Program-made: the position numbers and the translations under genes
Shown here: positions 1 to 8,394 of the stretch, in pieces
How positions within the stretch are numbered: the first letter of the stretch is position 1
Layout: each line of letters begins with the position of its first letter
Notes under the pieces: model-generated
What the model saw: only the letters and a program-made list of their open reading frames with translations
Told to the model about the DNA's origin: nothing
The model's database searches: none
Assembly (NCBI GenBank): GCA_902771595.1
Contig: CACXXH010000021.1
Location: forward strand, 1-64,000
Reading direction: 5' to 3'
DNA: 64,000 bases
Source: Fibrobacter succinogenes
GTDB lineage: Bacteria > Fibrobacterota > Fibrobacteria > Fibrobacterales > Fibrobacteraceae

Positions 1-2532
1 GCAAGCGGCGGCGAGATCCTTGACGATGTCACCGGCCTTGATGCCCTTGGCCTGAACATTCTTGCCCACCATCACGGCGATGCTACCGGCGCCGTTATCC
101 TTGTTCGCAATCACGGCGACGCTGTCGGTATCGAGCTTGTTCTGAACGCCGTCGAGCAAGTTCTTGTACTTTTCATCCGGCAAGGAAAGTTCGCGCACAA
201 ACAGGTTCACGCCCATCACGTTGATGCCGCCGTTCAAGAGTTCGGCAGCGGCGAGCGTTGCAAGTTCGAGCTTCACGGACTGCAGGCTCTTTTCGAGGTT
301 CTGCGTCTTGGCGAAGGACTGCTGAATGCGGTCGAGAACTTCGACGTCCTTGCAGCGGAGCTGTTCGCGGAGAGCCGTAAGAATCTGCGTACCGGCACGG
401 AGGAGGCTCAAGGCGCCACGGCCAGAAACGGCTTCGATACGGCGCACGCCAGCGCTCACACTGGATTCGCTAACAATCTTCACGAGGCCGATGTTGCCGG
501 TATTCTGCACGTGCAAGCCACCGCAGAGTTCCTTGGAGAATTCTTCGTTGCAGGCGCCCATCTTCACGACGCGGACTTCGTCGCCATACTTTTCGCCGAA
601 CAGTGCCATGGCACCGCTGGCCTTGGCTTCGTCGACGCCCATCACCTGGGTGTTGACCGGCAGGCATTCCATGACCTTGGCGTTCACGATGTCTTCCACC
701 TTCTGGATTTCTTCGGCGGTCATCGCGTTGAAGTGGCTGAAGTCGAAGCGGAGGAGTTCGTTCGAAACGAAGCTACCCTGCTGCTGCACGTGAGTGCCGA
801 GCACCTGACGGAGCGCCGCCTGCAGCAAGTGCGTTGCGGAGTGGTTCTTGCGGATGTCGTTACGGCGGTCGTTGTCGACGGTCGCCATGAACACGGCACC
901 CATCGTCTCTTCGTTGGCCGTACCCTTCTTCACCTTACCGCGGCAGAGGGCGGTATCGTTCACCTTCACGGTGTCGAACACGTCAATTTCGAGGTCAGCG
1001 GAAACGAGCGTTCCCTTGTCACCGACCTGGCCACCCATTTCGGCATAGAACGGAGAGGTCTCGAGCACGATGCTCAAAACGCCCTTGTCTTCGCGCCAGC
1101 GGACGACCTTCGTTTCGCAAGCGGAGAGTTCGTAACCGACAAACTTGGTGCTTTCTTCGCTGTACTGCGTCCAGCCTTCGGTGCCCATGGTGTTGATGCC
1201 CTGCTTCATGTTGGCGCGGGCACGGGCCTTCTGTTCTTCCATGCACTTGTTGTAGCCTTCTTCGTCAATCGTAAGGCCCTTTTCTTCGGCGAGGATGCCG
1301 GTGAGGTCCGGCGGGAATCCGTAGGTATCATAAAGCAGGAACACCTTGTCGCCCGGAATCTTGTCACCCTTCTTCAAGTCAGCGGAGATGGCGGCGAAGC
1401 GTTCGAGACCCGCGTCGAGCGTGCGGATGAAACTTTCTTCTTCGCTCTTGATGACGGAGGCAACGAATTCCTTGCGTTCGCGGATTTCGGGGAAGGCATC
1501 GCCCATCGTGTCGGCGAGCACCTGCACGAGCTGGCAAATGAACGGCTTCTTCTGGCCGAGGAGGCGGGCAAAACGGCTCGCGCGGCGCAAGATGCGGCGG
1601 AGCACGTAGCCACGGCCTTCGTTGCTCGGCAGGGCGCCGTCGGCAATAGCGAAAGAAATGGCGCGGATGTGGTCGGCAATCACGCGGTGCGGGGTGCCGG
1701 CTTCGCCATCGTTGTACGGAACGCCGGAGAGTTCAGCGATCTTCGAGATAATCGGGGTGAACACGTCGGTGTCGTAGTTGCTGGTCTTGCCCTGAAGAAT
1801 GGCGCAGATACGTTCGAAGCCCATACCGGTATCGACGTTCTTGGCCTTCAGCGGAATGAGGGAGCCGTCGCTCACGCGTTCGTACTGCATGAACACGTTA
1901 TTCCAAATTTCGATGTAGCGGTCGTTTTCGCCGTTCACGCCCTTGATCGGGTCCTTGAACGTCTCGGCCTGCGTGGCGAGGTCGCCACGGTCGTAATGGA
2001 TTTCGGAGCAGGGGCCGCACGGACCGGTGTCGCCCATTTCCCAGAAGTTGCTGTGGGCGTCAAAGCGCATGATGCGGTCATCCGGGAGACCGGACACGTC
2101 CTTCCAAATCTGCCAGGCTTCATCGTCATCCTGGTACACGGTTGCGAACAGGCGTTCCTTCGGGAGCTTCCAAACTTCGGTCAAAAGTTCCCAAGCCCAA
2201 GAAATAGCTTCTTTCTTGTAGTAGTCGCCGAAACTCCAGTTGCCGAGCATTTCGAAGAAGGTGTGGTGGTAGTTGTCGCGGCCCACCACGTCGAGGTCGT
2301 TGTGCTTGCCCGAAACACGGAGGCACTTCTGGCTGTTGCATGCGCGCTTCCAGCCCTTCGGATTATCGCCCAGGAAGATGGCCTTGAACTGGTTCATGCC
2401 CGCGTTCGTGAACATGAGCGTCGGGTCGTCATGCGGGACCACCGGCGAAGAACGCACAAAGAGGTGGCCCTTGGATTCAAAGAACTTGATGAAAGATTCG
2501 CGCACCTGCGCGGAAGTCATTTTTTCGGACAT
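1..2532 (-). CDS. alaS: Alanyl-tRNA synthetase (C-terminus cut by window edge)
   Basis: Charges tRNA-Ala with alanine in the cytoplasm. Translation of the minus strand from the ATG at 2532 stays open for 844 codons to the window edge, so the last part of the C-terminal domain is missing. The N-terminus carries the class II aminoacylation core (for example MFTNAGMNQFK and GDTGPCGPCSEIHYDRG). The editing domain shows the zinc/editing motifs HSATHLLQAAL and CGGLHV, with the start of the oligomerisation domain after them. An AAGGGATAG ribosome-binding site precedes the ATG. The first residues MSEKMTSAQVRESF fit the family start. Large open frames on the opposite strand are shadows of this gene. 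Identification is secure; only the 3' end is unseen. Confidence 0.97.
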   Translation of the reverse strand, partial: MSEKMTSAQVRESFIKFFESKGHLFVRSSPVVPHDDPTLMFTNAGMNQFKAIFLGDNPKGWKRACNSQKCLRVSGKHNDLDVVGRDNYHHTFFEMLGNWSFGDYYKKEAISWAWELLTEVWKLPKERLFATVYQDDDEAWQIWKDVSGLPDDRIMRFDAHSNFWEMGDTGPCGPCSEIHYDRGDLATQAETFKDPIKGVNGENDRYIEIWNNVFMQYERVSDGSLIPLKAKNVDTGMGFERICAILQGKTSNYDTDVFTPIISKIAELSGVPYNDGEAGTPHRVIADHIRAISFAIADGALPSNEGRGYVLRRILRRASRFARLLGQKKPFICQLVQVLADTMGDAFPEIRERKEFVASVIKSEEESFIRTLDAGLERFAAISADLKKGDKIPGDKVFLLYDTYGFPPDLTGILAEEKGLTIDEEGYNKCMEEQKARARANMKQGINTMGTEGWTQYSEESTKFVGYELSACETKVVRWREDKGVLSIVLETSPFYAEMGGQVGDKGTLVSADLEIDVFDTVKVNDTALCRGKVKKGTANEETMGAVFMATVDNDRRNDIRKNHSATHLLQAALRQVLGTHVQQQGSFVSNELLRFDFSHFNAMTAEEIQKVEDIVNAKVMECLPVNTQVMGVDEAKASGAMALFGEKYGDEVRVVKMGACNEEFSKELCGGLHVQNTGNIGLVKIVSESSVSAGVRRIEAVSGRGALSLLRAGTQILTALREQLRCKDVEVLDRIQQSFAKTQNLEKSLQSVKLELATLAAAELLNGGINVMGVNLFVRELSLPDEKYKNLLDGVQNKLDTDSVAVIANKDNGAGSIAVMVGKNVQAKGIKAGDIVKDLAAAC

Positions 2533-2670
2533 AGTCTATCCCTTTATTTTTACGGCTCAAATTTAGTAACTTTTGCGTAGAGCGAGTGAAGCGGGACTGC
2601 TCGCAGGCCCATTTCCAAGCCCAGCAAAAGACGCACGAAGCACGTCAAAACGCCGCACCCCAAAAAAGCA

Positions 2671-2698
2671 AAAAGACCCCCGGTGTTACCCGGGAGTC
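2671..2698 (-). terminator. Intrinsic terminator of the GH16 gene
   Basis: Read on the minus strand, GACTCCCGG and CCGGGGGTC form a 9-bp stem (one G-T pair) around a 6-nt loop, followed by TTTTT. It lies 36 bp after the GH16 stop codon and before alaS, so alaS is probably transcribed separately. Confidence 0.75.
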
Positions 2699-2733
2699 CC
2701 TTTAGGAGGAGAATTGGAGGAGAATTTTCAAAC

Positions 2734-3765
2734 CTATTCTTCGTAGTCGAGGCGGAGCTTGACGAGGCCATGTTCCACGCGGATGTTTAAGTCACGGTAC
2801 ATCACGTTTTCCATTTCCCAGTTGCCTTCGGACCAGCGCGAGTAATCGATAGAGTTACCATCGAAGTCATCCTGCCACTTGAACACGAAGCCCTTGGTGG
2901 CCGGATCGTAAGAATAGACGCGCACGTAGTCGATGTGCTGTTCCACCGGGAGGCCTTCGCCCGTGAACTTGCCCGTCCAGGACGGAGTCTTCGAAGCCCA
3001 CAGGTTGAAGCGGAGGGTCTGTTCTTCGGTCAAGAACTTCACCTGGTCGGCGTCAGCGTGGCTACCGTGAGTCTGGCCAATTACGTCGCGACGGACTTCG
3101 ACGCTGTCGATTTCCCAAGCCACATATTCCGGAGTCCATACGATTGCGTACAGGTGGAATCCCTTGGTCGCATCGAAATTAAAATCGTGGATCTTTTCGG
3201 TAGACGTAAGGTCGTTGATAGACGGGTTGGCCTCGCGGGTAAGCACATTGGACTGCCACTTGGTCGGATCCTTGCCGAGGACTTCGATATCAATCTCGTT
3301 CCACGGTTCATCGCCCTTCTTCCAAGAAAGGTCGTAGTTGAGGAACATGGAGCTCACCGTACCCGAAGTAGCGGCCATCCTCATGCGGGCCTCGAAACGC
3401 CCATACTTAAAGAGTTCCGTACCGGTCAGTTCCGCACCGTAGAAGGTGTACTTCTTGTTCGGGTCGAAAGGACCATCGGCTGCAGGCGGAATCTCATCCA
3501 TAGGCGGCTCGTTAGAAGCCGACGATGCAGGAGGCACCGTTGCGGACGAGAGCGGAAGCGCCTCGGACGATGCCGGCACAGTCGCAGAAGAAACAGGAAC
3601 GGAGGCCGAAGAAAGCGGGACCGTTTCGGAAGAGACCGGAACCGTCGCAGAAGAAAGATCGACCGTTTCGGAAGACTGTTCAATCGGAGAAAGGGAATTA
3701 TCCTTATCGGAGCAGGCTACGAAGGCAAGCGCGATACAAGCAGGGAGAATAAGTTTGATATTCAT
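2734..3765 (-). CDS. Secreted GH16 beta-glucanase lipoprotein, circularly permuted
   Basis: Predicted endo-beta-1,3-1,4-glucanase (lichenase type) acting outside the cell. The start at 3765 gives a lipoprotein signal with lipobox LAFVAC (Cys18); a longer frame upstream lacks any signal. Residues about 24-85 are a Ser/Thr/Val/Pro linker made of degenerate SSxTVP repeats. The catalytic motif NEIDIEVLG places the nucleophile at Glu157 and acid/base at Glu161. The strand that normally opens a GH16 fold (FKWQDDFDGNSIDYSRW) is at the C-terminus, from about residue 293, instead of before the catalytic motif. This is the circular permutation known from the F. succinogenes lichenase. 343 residues. The family is secure; the exact glucan specificity is inferred. 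Confidence 0.9.
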   Translation of the reverse strand: MNIKLILPACIALAFVACSDKDNSLSPIEQSSETVDLSSATVPVSSETVPLSSASVPVSSATVPASSEALPLSSATVPPASSASNEPPMDEIPPAADGPFDPNKKYTFYGAELTGTELFKYGRFEARMRMAATSGTVSSMFLNYDLSWKKGDEPWNEIDIEVLGKDPTKWQSNVLTREANPSINDLTSTEKIHDFNFDATKGFHLYAIVWTPEYVAWEIDSVEVRRDVIGQTHGSHADADQVKFLTEEQTLRFNLWASKTPSWTGKFTGEGLPVEQHIDYVRVYSYDPATKGFVFKWQDDFDGNSIDYSRWSEGNWEMENVMYRDLNIRVEHGLVKLRLDYEE

Positions 3766-3901
3766 GAGATAACCTTTTTTTTCTTTTTCTTCAAAGTTAT
3801 TCTTTTTTTCTGCGGGAACGTATACGGGGCGGCCAAACAAAAGAACAATCTGTATCAAGTGTATCGTTTTTCCATGCACCGCACCAAGATGCGAAGTTCG
3901 A

Positions 3902-3936
3902 ATCACAACCCGAACCCAATTTACTATACTAATGGC
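3902..3936 (+). promoter_or_regulatory. Predicted leaderless promoter of eda
   Basis: ATCACA (3902-3907), a 17-nt spacer and TATACT (3925-3930) end exactly 6 nt before the eda ATG at 3937. Transcription would therefore begin at or next to the A of the start codon, and no ribosome-binding site is visible. Confidence 0.5.
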
Positions 3937-4575
3937 ATGGATTTACTTGAATTTATAAAGCAGGTTCCCGTCATCGGAATCCTGCGCGACATTCCGCAGG
4001 GCGCAGAAGAAGCCTGCGCGAAGACTGCCGCCGCATGCGGCCTGAAGGCAATCGAAGTCACCATGAACACCGCCGGCGCAGAAGCGATCATCGCATCGCT
4101 CAAGCAGGCCGCGAAACCTCTGGGCATCACGGTCGGCGCAGGCACGGTCCGCCACGAAAGCGACCTCAAGAAGGCGCTCGCCGCCGGTGCCGAATTCATC
4201 GTGACTCCCAACACCCGCAACGAAATCATCCGCTACTCGAACACGGCGGGCATCCCGATTATCCCGGGCGCCCTCTCCCCGACCGAAGTGCAGAAGGCTT
4301 TCGACTTGGGCGCAACCGCGGTGAAGGTCTTCCCCGTCAACTGCGTCGGCGGACCCGAGTACATCAAGGCGCTGCGCGGCCCGTTCCGCGACATCCCGCT
4401 CATGGCATGCGGCGGAGTGAACGCGCAGAACGCGGGCGACTACCTGAAGGCAGGCGCGAACCTGCTCTCCTTCGGGGCAAGCATCTTCGCACCGAAGCTC
4501 ATGGAAAGCGGTGACTGGGAAGAAATCGGCAAGCGCCTCACGACGCTCATCGACAGCGTCAAAAAAGCTCTCTAG
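3937..4575 (+). CDS. eda: 2-keto-3-deoxy-6-phosphogluconate / 4-hydroxy-2-oxoglutarate aldolase
   Basis: Class I aldolase that splits KDPG to pyruvate and glyceraldehyde-3-phosphate (Entner-Doudoroff or uronate catabolism). 212 residues, the usual length. Seen directly: VIGILRD near the N-terminus, Glu40 in AIEVTMNT, the GAGTV phosphate-site segment, and the Schiff-base Lys130 in TAVKVFPVNCVGGP. The ATG at 3937 was chosen because the product then starts MDLLEFIKQVPVIG, as in the family; the upstream in-frame extension is antisense to the GH16 gene. The gene is monocistronic and faces the response-regulator gene. No edd dehydratase is in the window, so a role in pectin or uronate breakdown is possible but not shown. 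Confidence 0.93.
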   Translation: MDLLEFIKQVPVIGILRDIPQGAEEACAKTAAACGLKAIEVTMNTAGAEAIIASLKQAAKPLGITVGAGTVRHESDLKKALAAGAEFIVTPNTRNEIIRYSNTAGIPIIPGALSPTEVQKAFDLGATAVKVFPVNCVGGPEYIKALRGPFRDIPLMACGGVNAQNAGDYLKAGANLLSFGASIFAPKLMESGDWEEIGKRLTTLIDSVKKAL

Positions 4576-4597
4576 AAAAAAGCTAGAACCGAAGACT

Positions 4598-4630
4598 GCG
4601 CGCCCTACTTACGCGAGGCGCGCTGTTTTT
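4598..4630 (+). terminator. Terminator after eda, overlapping the end of the GGDEF gene
   Basis: GCGCGCC and GGCGCGC form a 7-bp stem followed by TGTTTTTG. The stop codon of the convergent GGDEF gene (4605-4607) sits in its loop. Confidence 0.65.
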
Positions 4631-5474
4631 GTTTGCATTCGTACATCGCTTCGTCGGCATAGTGAAGCATGTCGTCCATGTCCTTGTAGTCATCGCTCGA
4701 ATGGGCGACGCCATAGGCGAACGAAACAGTCTGGTCGATAATCGTCACGGTATTCACGGCCTCGAGCATGCGGTCGGCGCAGATAAAGGCACCGCGCTTG
4801 TCGGTATCGGGACAGAGCACCATGAACTCGTCGCCGCCCATACGGAACAGCAGGTCCGATTCACGGAGCAACTTCTTGCAGGCATTCACCACCGCGCGCA
4901 AAAGCAAATCGCCCGCCTGGTGGCCATAGCTGTCGTTAATCTGCTTCAGGCCGTTCAAGTCGAAATAAATCAGGGAGAAGTGCGTGCCGTATCGCTTACT
5001 GCGTGCAAACCATTCACGCAAAGAATACATTGCATGTCTCCTGTTGTACGCACCGGTCAAATCGTCTGTCAGCGAAATGTCCCTCAAATAACGTAACGTG
5101 CGCGCCAAGCGAATCTGCACGTTCACGCGCGCAAGCAGAATCTCGGAAACCGCGGTCTTGCTCACGAAATCGGAAGCTCCCGCATGGAACCCCTTCGTGA
5201 TGCTGTCGGTATCTTCACGGCTCGTGAGGAATATGACGGGCAAGTCATCGAGGGCGAAGCTCTGCCTGATGCGCAGGCATACCTCGTACCCGTTGAGGCT
5301 CGGCATATTAATATCCAGAAGAACAAGGTCCACGCGTTCCTTATCCAGGAGCTCCAGCGCCTCTTCGCCGGAAGAACACATCACAACGCTATAGCCGACC
5401 TGCGAAAGCAACTCGTTCGTCTTCTGCAGCATTTCGGCATTGTCATCGACAATAAGAATTCTTTCTTCAACCAT
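4605..5474 (-). CDS. Response regulator with GGDEF output (diguanylate cyclase)
   Basis: Cytoplasmic two-component regulator predicted to make cyclic-di-GMP. Residues 1-120 are a receiver domain with acidic pair Asp10/Asp11, phospho-acceptor Asp54 in LLDINMP and conserved Lys106. Residues about 130-289 are a GGDEF domain with an intact GGDEF at 213-217. The product-inhibition I-site RESD (204-207) lies exactly five residues before it, so the enzyme should be both active and feedback-controlled. 289 residues, the PleD-like short architecture with one receiver. An AGGG ribosome-binding site lies before the ATG. No cognate histidine kinase is adjacent, so the input signal is unknown. Confidence 0.93.
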   Translation of the reverse strand: MVEERILIVDDNAEMLQKTNELLSQVGYSVVMCSSGEEALELLDKERVDLVLLDINMPSLNGYEVCLRIRQSFALDDLPVIFLTSREDTDSITKGFHAGASDFVSKTAVSEILLARVNVQIRLARTLRYLRDISLTDDLTGAYNRRHAMYSLREWFARSKRYGTHFSLIYFDLNGLKQINDSYGHQAGDLLLRAVVNACKKLLRESDLLFRMGGDEFMVLCPDTDKRGAFICADRMLEAVNTVTIIDQTVSFAYGVAHSSDDYKDMDDMLHYADEAMYECKQKQRASRK

Positions 5475-5582
5475 AATCCCTAATACCTCTTCCCCTAAAA
5501 ATATATACTGAAAGCCCGAACAGTTCAGGGCCCGCCCGATCGGAGCCCCTTTTTTGCGCCTTTTTTTAGGAAAAAATTCGCC

Positions 5583-6398
5583 CTACAAAAATTCGAGCGG
5601 CTGCGCCTGCTCCGTAAGGCACATGCGAGCAGCAAGGGAAAGGAAAAGCGAGAGGGAACGCTTGCGTTCTTCGGTGAAACGGTAATCGAGGAAACTGTAA
5701 TAGTCCTCCACCACCGTGCGCGGGAGATGCACCGGATACCTCGCAAGCCAGCGGTCGAGCGACGCGCCCACGTCGGCACGGAATTTCTCGATGCTCCGTT
5801 CCGTCAAGTCCATGTAGCGTTCAAGCCCAGCGCGGTTTTCCTGTGCGGCGGCCTTCGAGATTACCCATGCGCCGAACACGAACGGGAGCCCCTGCCATTC
5901 CTGCCATAGGGAGCCCAAGTCGTAATTGTATTCGAAGCGCCCGCGTTCGTTTTCTTCGAGAGCCATGTCGCCTATCAAGAGGCAGGCATCGTCGCCATCC
6001 TCGGCGGCAAAGCCCTGCACGTATGCGGGCTTGAGCCCGTAACGCATTTCGAGCAGAATCCGCAGCAGCGCAACCGAGGTCCGGCTTTGCGAAGTTATTC
6101 GTACAGTACGCCCACCGAGCGATTCTATCGGGTAACGGGAAAAGAGTTTCACCGAGCGCACCTCGAACGAACAGGAGGTACAGAGCGAAGGCGACAGGAC
6201 AAAGGCGCCCGGCTTGAGAGCGAACGTGATGGATGATGCGGGAGAAAGGTCTATGGAGCCATCCATGAGCCCGGCGCAGTGCGCACTCGGCGGACCATCG
6301 ACAAAATCGAATTCACGATATTCGCCTTCGCGCCCGAGAAAATCATGAAAAAACGGTGCACACACTAAAAACGGTATTCGCCCGACTCTTAGACTCAT
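5583..6398 (-). CDS. mqnA: Chorismate dehydratase of the futalosine menaquinone pathway
   Basis: Predicted to convert chorismate to 3-enolpyruvyl-benzoate, the first step of futalosine-type menaquinone synthesis. The periplasmic-binding-protein-like fold of the MqnA family is recognisable. It opens with LRVGRIPFLVCAPFF, then DGSIDLSPASSITF, VRSVKLFSRYP, and the ligand-contacting stretch SRTSVALLRILLEMRYGL, then CLLIGDMAL and a GLPFVFGAWV segment. 271 residues, normal length, no signal peptide. It follows the GGDEF gene's start by 108 bp on the same strand, with no obvious sharing of function. Menaquinone would serve fumarate reduction in a succinate-producing anaerobe (inference). MqnD was considered, but the motif order fits MqnA better. 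Confidence 0.85.
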   Translation of the reverse strand: MSLRVGRIPFLVCAPFFHDFLGREGEYREFDFVDGPPSAHCAGLMDGSIDLSPASSITFALKPGAFVLSPSLCTSCSFEVRSVKLFSRYPIESLGGRTVRITSQSRTSVALLRILLEMRYGLKPAYVQGFAAEDGDDACLLIGDMALEENERGRFEYNYDLGSLWQEWQGLPFVFGAWVISKAAAQENRAGLERYMDLTERSIEKFRADVGASLDRWLARYPVHLPRTVVEDYYSFLDYRFTEERKRSLSLFLSLAARMCLTEQAQPLEFL

Positions 6399-6459
6399 GT
6401 AAAAAAATTAACTTTTTTCACGACATAATTTTTCACTTTCTTCTCACAGGGACAACACA

Positions 6460-7533
6460 ATGAAAAAGGAAAGACTGCGCGGAGTGAATTTGGGTGGCTG
6501 GTTCAGTCAGGTCGACTGCATCCAGGAAAAAGACCCCGTCGGTTTCCCCGGGGTTGTTCCTCACATAAAGACCTTCCTCGGCAAAAGCGACTTCGAGCGC
6601 ATCCGAAAGGCGGGGTTCAACCACGTGCGCCTGCCCGTGGACTATTTCAACCTGTTCAAGGGCGAAAACGATACGCCCGATGAAGAGGTTTTCGCCCTGC
6701 TCGACAAGGCGCTCCGCGAAATCGTGGAGTCCGACCTCGACGTGATTCTCGACTTGCACAAATGCCCCGGACACGACTTCCATCTGGGATGCTCTACCGA
6801 GCAGGCGTTCTTCGCCGACCCCGCCGCACGCAAGCGCGCATGCAACATCTGGGCGTTCATGGGAGAGCGCTACAGCAACATGCCCCGCGTGATGATGGAA
6901 CTCCTGAACGAGCCCGCAGGCAGCGACTCGCGCATATGGGACAAAGTAAAGGACGAACTCTTCTGGGCCATCCGCAAGCATGCCCCAAAGAACACGATTG
7001 TCGTGGGCAGCAACAAGTGGAACAGCGCCCGCGAATTCAAGTACCTCACGCCACTCGAAGACGGCAACGTCATCTACAGTTTCCACACCTACACGCCGGT
7101 GACGTTCACGCACCAGAAGGCCGCATGGATCGCCGACCCGTTCTTCCATATCGAACGCCCTTGGCCCGGTGACTACGCCGCGCCGCAGCAGGGAGCGGAA
7201 ACCAGGCTCGACGTGGAATACGGCAAGTGGGACAAGGCAAGGCTGCAGGCGAGCATCCAGAACGCGCTTGATTTCCGCGCAAAGTACGACCTTCCCGTGG
7301 CATGCAACGAGTTCGGCGTGTACGTACAGGTCCCGCGCCAATACCAGCTCGCATGGATGCGCGACTTCCTCGACATCCTGCGCGAAGCCGACGTGGGATT
7401 CAGCTACTGGAACTACAAGAACCTCGACTTCGGGCTTGTCTCAAAGGGAGAATCGCTGCACAACAGCCTGCCGCAGTACAACAACCCCGACAGGCTCGAC
7501 TCCGAACTGATGGACATGCTCGCGAAGGGCTAG
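6460..7533 (+). CDS. GH5-family glycoside hydrolase without signal peptide
   Basis: Clan-A (beta/alpha)8 retaining glycosidase. Seen directly: RGVNLGGWFSQ at the N-terminus, HVRLPVDY, DLHKCPG, acid/base Glu151 in MELLNEPAG, HTYTPV at about 209-214, nucleophile Glu284 in CNEFGVY and SYWNYKN near the end. The protein begins MKKERLRGVNLGG with no signal peptide, so it should act in the cytoplasm, probably on imported beta-glucan oligosaccharides (inference). An AGGGACAACACA ribosome-binding region precedes the ATG. The pflA gene starts only 29 bp after the stop codon, suggesting co-transcription. 357 residues. Family confidence is high; the substrate is not determined. Confidence 0.88.
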   Translation: MKKERLRGVNLGGWFSQVDCIQEKDPVGFPGVVPHIKTFLGKSDFERIRKAGFNHVRLPVDYFNLFKGENDTPDEEVFALLDKALREIVESDLDVILDLHKCPGHDFHLGCSTEQAFFADPAARKRACNIWAFMGERYSNMPRVMMELLNEPAGSDSRIWDKVKDELFWAIRKHAPKNTIVVGSNKWNSAREFKYLTPLEDGNVIYSFHTYTPVTFTHQKAAWIADPFFHIERPWPGDYAAPQQGAETRLDVEYGKWDKARLQASIQNALDFRAKYDLPVACNEFGVYVQVPRQYQLAWMRDFLDILREADVGFSYWNYKNLDFGLVSKGESLHNSLPQYNNPDRLDSELMDMLAKG

Positions 7534-7562
7534 TCCCGCGGACCCCCGATTGCACCGCTCGT

Positions 7563-8327
7563 ATGACACTCGGTAGAATCAACAAACTAGAAACGTTCGG
7601 ATCGGTCGACGGTCCGGGCGTCCGCTTCGTCGTCTTTACGCAGGGTTGCCCCATGCGCTGCAAGTTCTGCCACAATCCCGAAACATGGGATTTTGCGGTG
7701 GAGGGCGGCGCACGCCTGCCCGCGGAAGCTCCCTTCGAGATTTCCGCAGGCGACCTCCTGAAAAAAGCGCTCCGTTACAAGAGCTACTGGGGAACCGAAG
7801 GCGGCATCACCGTGAGCGGCGGCGAACCGCTCGCGCAAATGGATTTCATGATTGAATTCTTCGAGGCGGCGAAGGCGGCAGGCGTAAACACCTGCATCGA
7901 CACCTCGGGCGTAAACTTTGTCCGCAACGAACCATACTTCGGCAAGTTCCGGCGGCTCATGGACGCAACAGACCTGCTGCTCGTGGACATCAAGCACATC
8001 GACCCGGACGAGCACAAGGCACTTACCGGGCACGGCAACGCGAACATCCTCGACATGTTCCGCTATCTCGACGAAATCCACAAGCCCATCTGGATTAGGC
8101 ACGTGCTGGTACCCGGCATAAGCGACGACGACGATTACCTGGCCAGGACCCGCGACTTCATCCGCACGCTGGGCAACGTGAAGCGCGTCGACGTTCTACC
8201 CTACCATGCGCTTGCGCTCGCAAAATACCAGCAGCTTGGTATCGATTACCCACTGAAAGACGTCAAATCGCCCTCTCCCGAACGCGTCGCGAACGCGAAG
8301 AAAATCCTGGAAGCGGCGCTCGCCTAG
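7563..8327 (+). CDS. pflA: Pyruvate formate-lyase activating enzyme (radical SAM)
   Basis: Radical SAM enzyme that installs the glycyl radical on pyruvate formate-lyase under anaerobic conditions. The cluster motif C-x3-C-x2-C is at Cys29, Cys33 and Cys36 (CPMRCKFC). It is followed by the family's GGEPL (VSGGEPLAQMDF), CIDTSG, LLLVDIKHID and VRHVL-like IRHVLVPGISD. The ATG at 7563 gives the typical start MTLGRINKLETFGSVDGPG; 254 residues. It lies 29 bp behind the GH5 gene. No pyruvate formate-lyase gene is in the window, so an activase for another glycyl-radical enzyme cannot be fully excluded, but the sequence matches PflA best. Confidence 0.92.
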   Translation: MTLGRINKLETFGSVDGPGVRFVVFTQGCPMRCKFCHNPETWDFAVEGGARLPAEAPFEISAGDLLKKALRYKSYWGTEGGITVSGGEPLAQMDFMIEFFEAAKAAGVNTCIDTSGVNFVRNEPYFGKFRRLMDATDLLLVDIKHIDPDEHKALTGHGNANILDMFRYLDEIHKPIWIRHVLVPGISDDDDYLARTRDFIRTLGNVKRVDVLPYHALALAKYQQLGIDYPLKDVKSPSPERVANAKKILEAALA

Positions 8328-8349
8328 TTGCGTGACATGCGAATACAAG

Positions 8350-8373
8350 AAAGGGCCGCGATAGCGACCCTTT
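8350..8373. terminator. Bidirectional terminator between pflA and the caspase-like gene
   Basis: AAAGGG and CCCTTT pair, then a C/A mismatch, then CGC/GCG around a GATA loop. The hairpin sits between two convergent genes and can serve both. Confidence 0.6.
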
Positions 8374-8394
8374 AAAAATGCACTTGTTTTTTTT

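Noticed and set aside
511-2580. 689-codon open frame on the plus strand
   Set aside because: It is antisense to alaS. The protein is Val/His/Glu-rich without domains, and the opposite strand is a clear synthetase.
3890-3910. AGTTCGAATCA, resembling a tRNA T-loop
   Set aside because: No acceptor, D or anticodon stem can be drawn around it; it lies in the eda promoter region.
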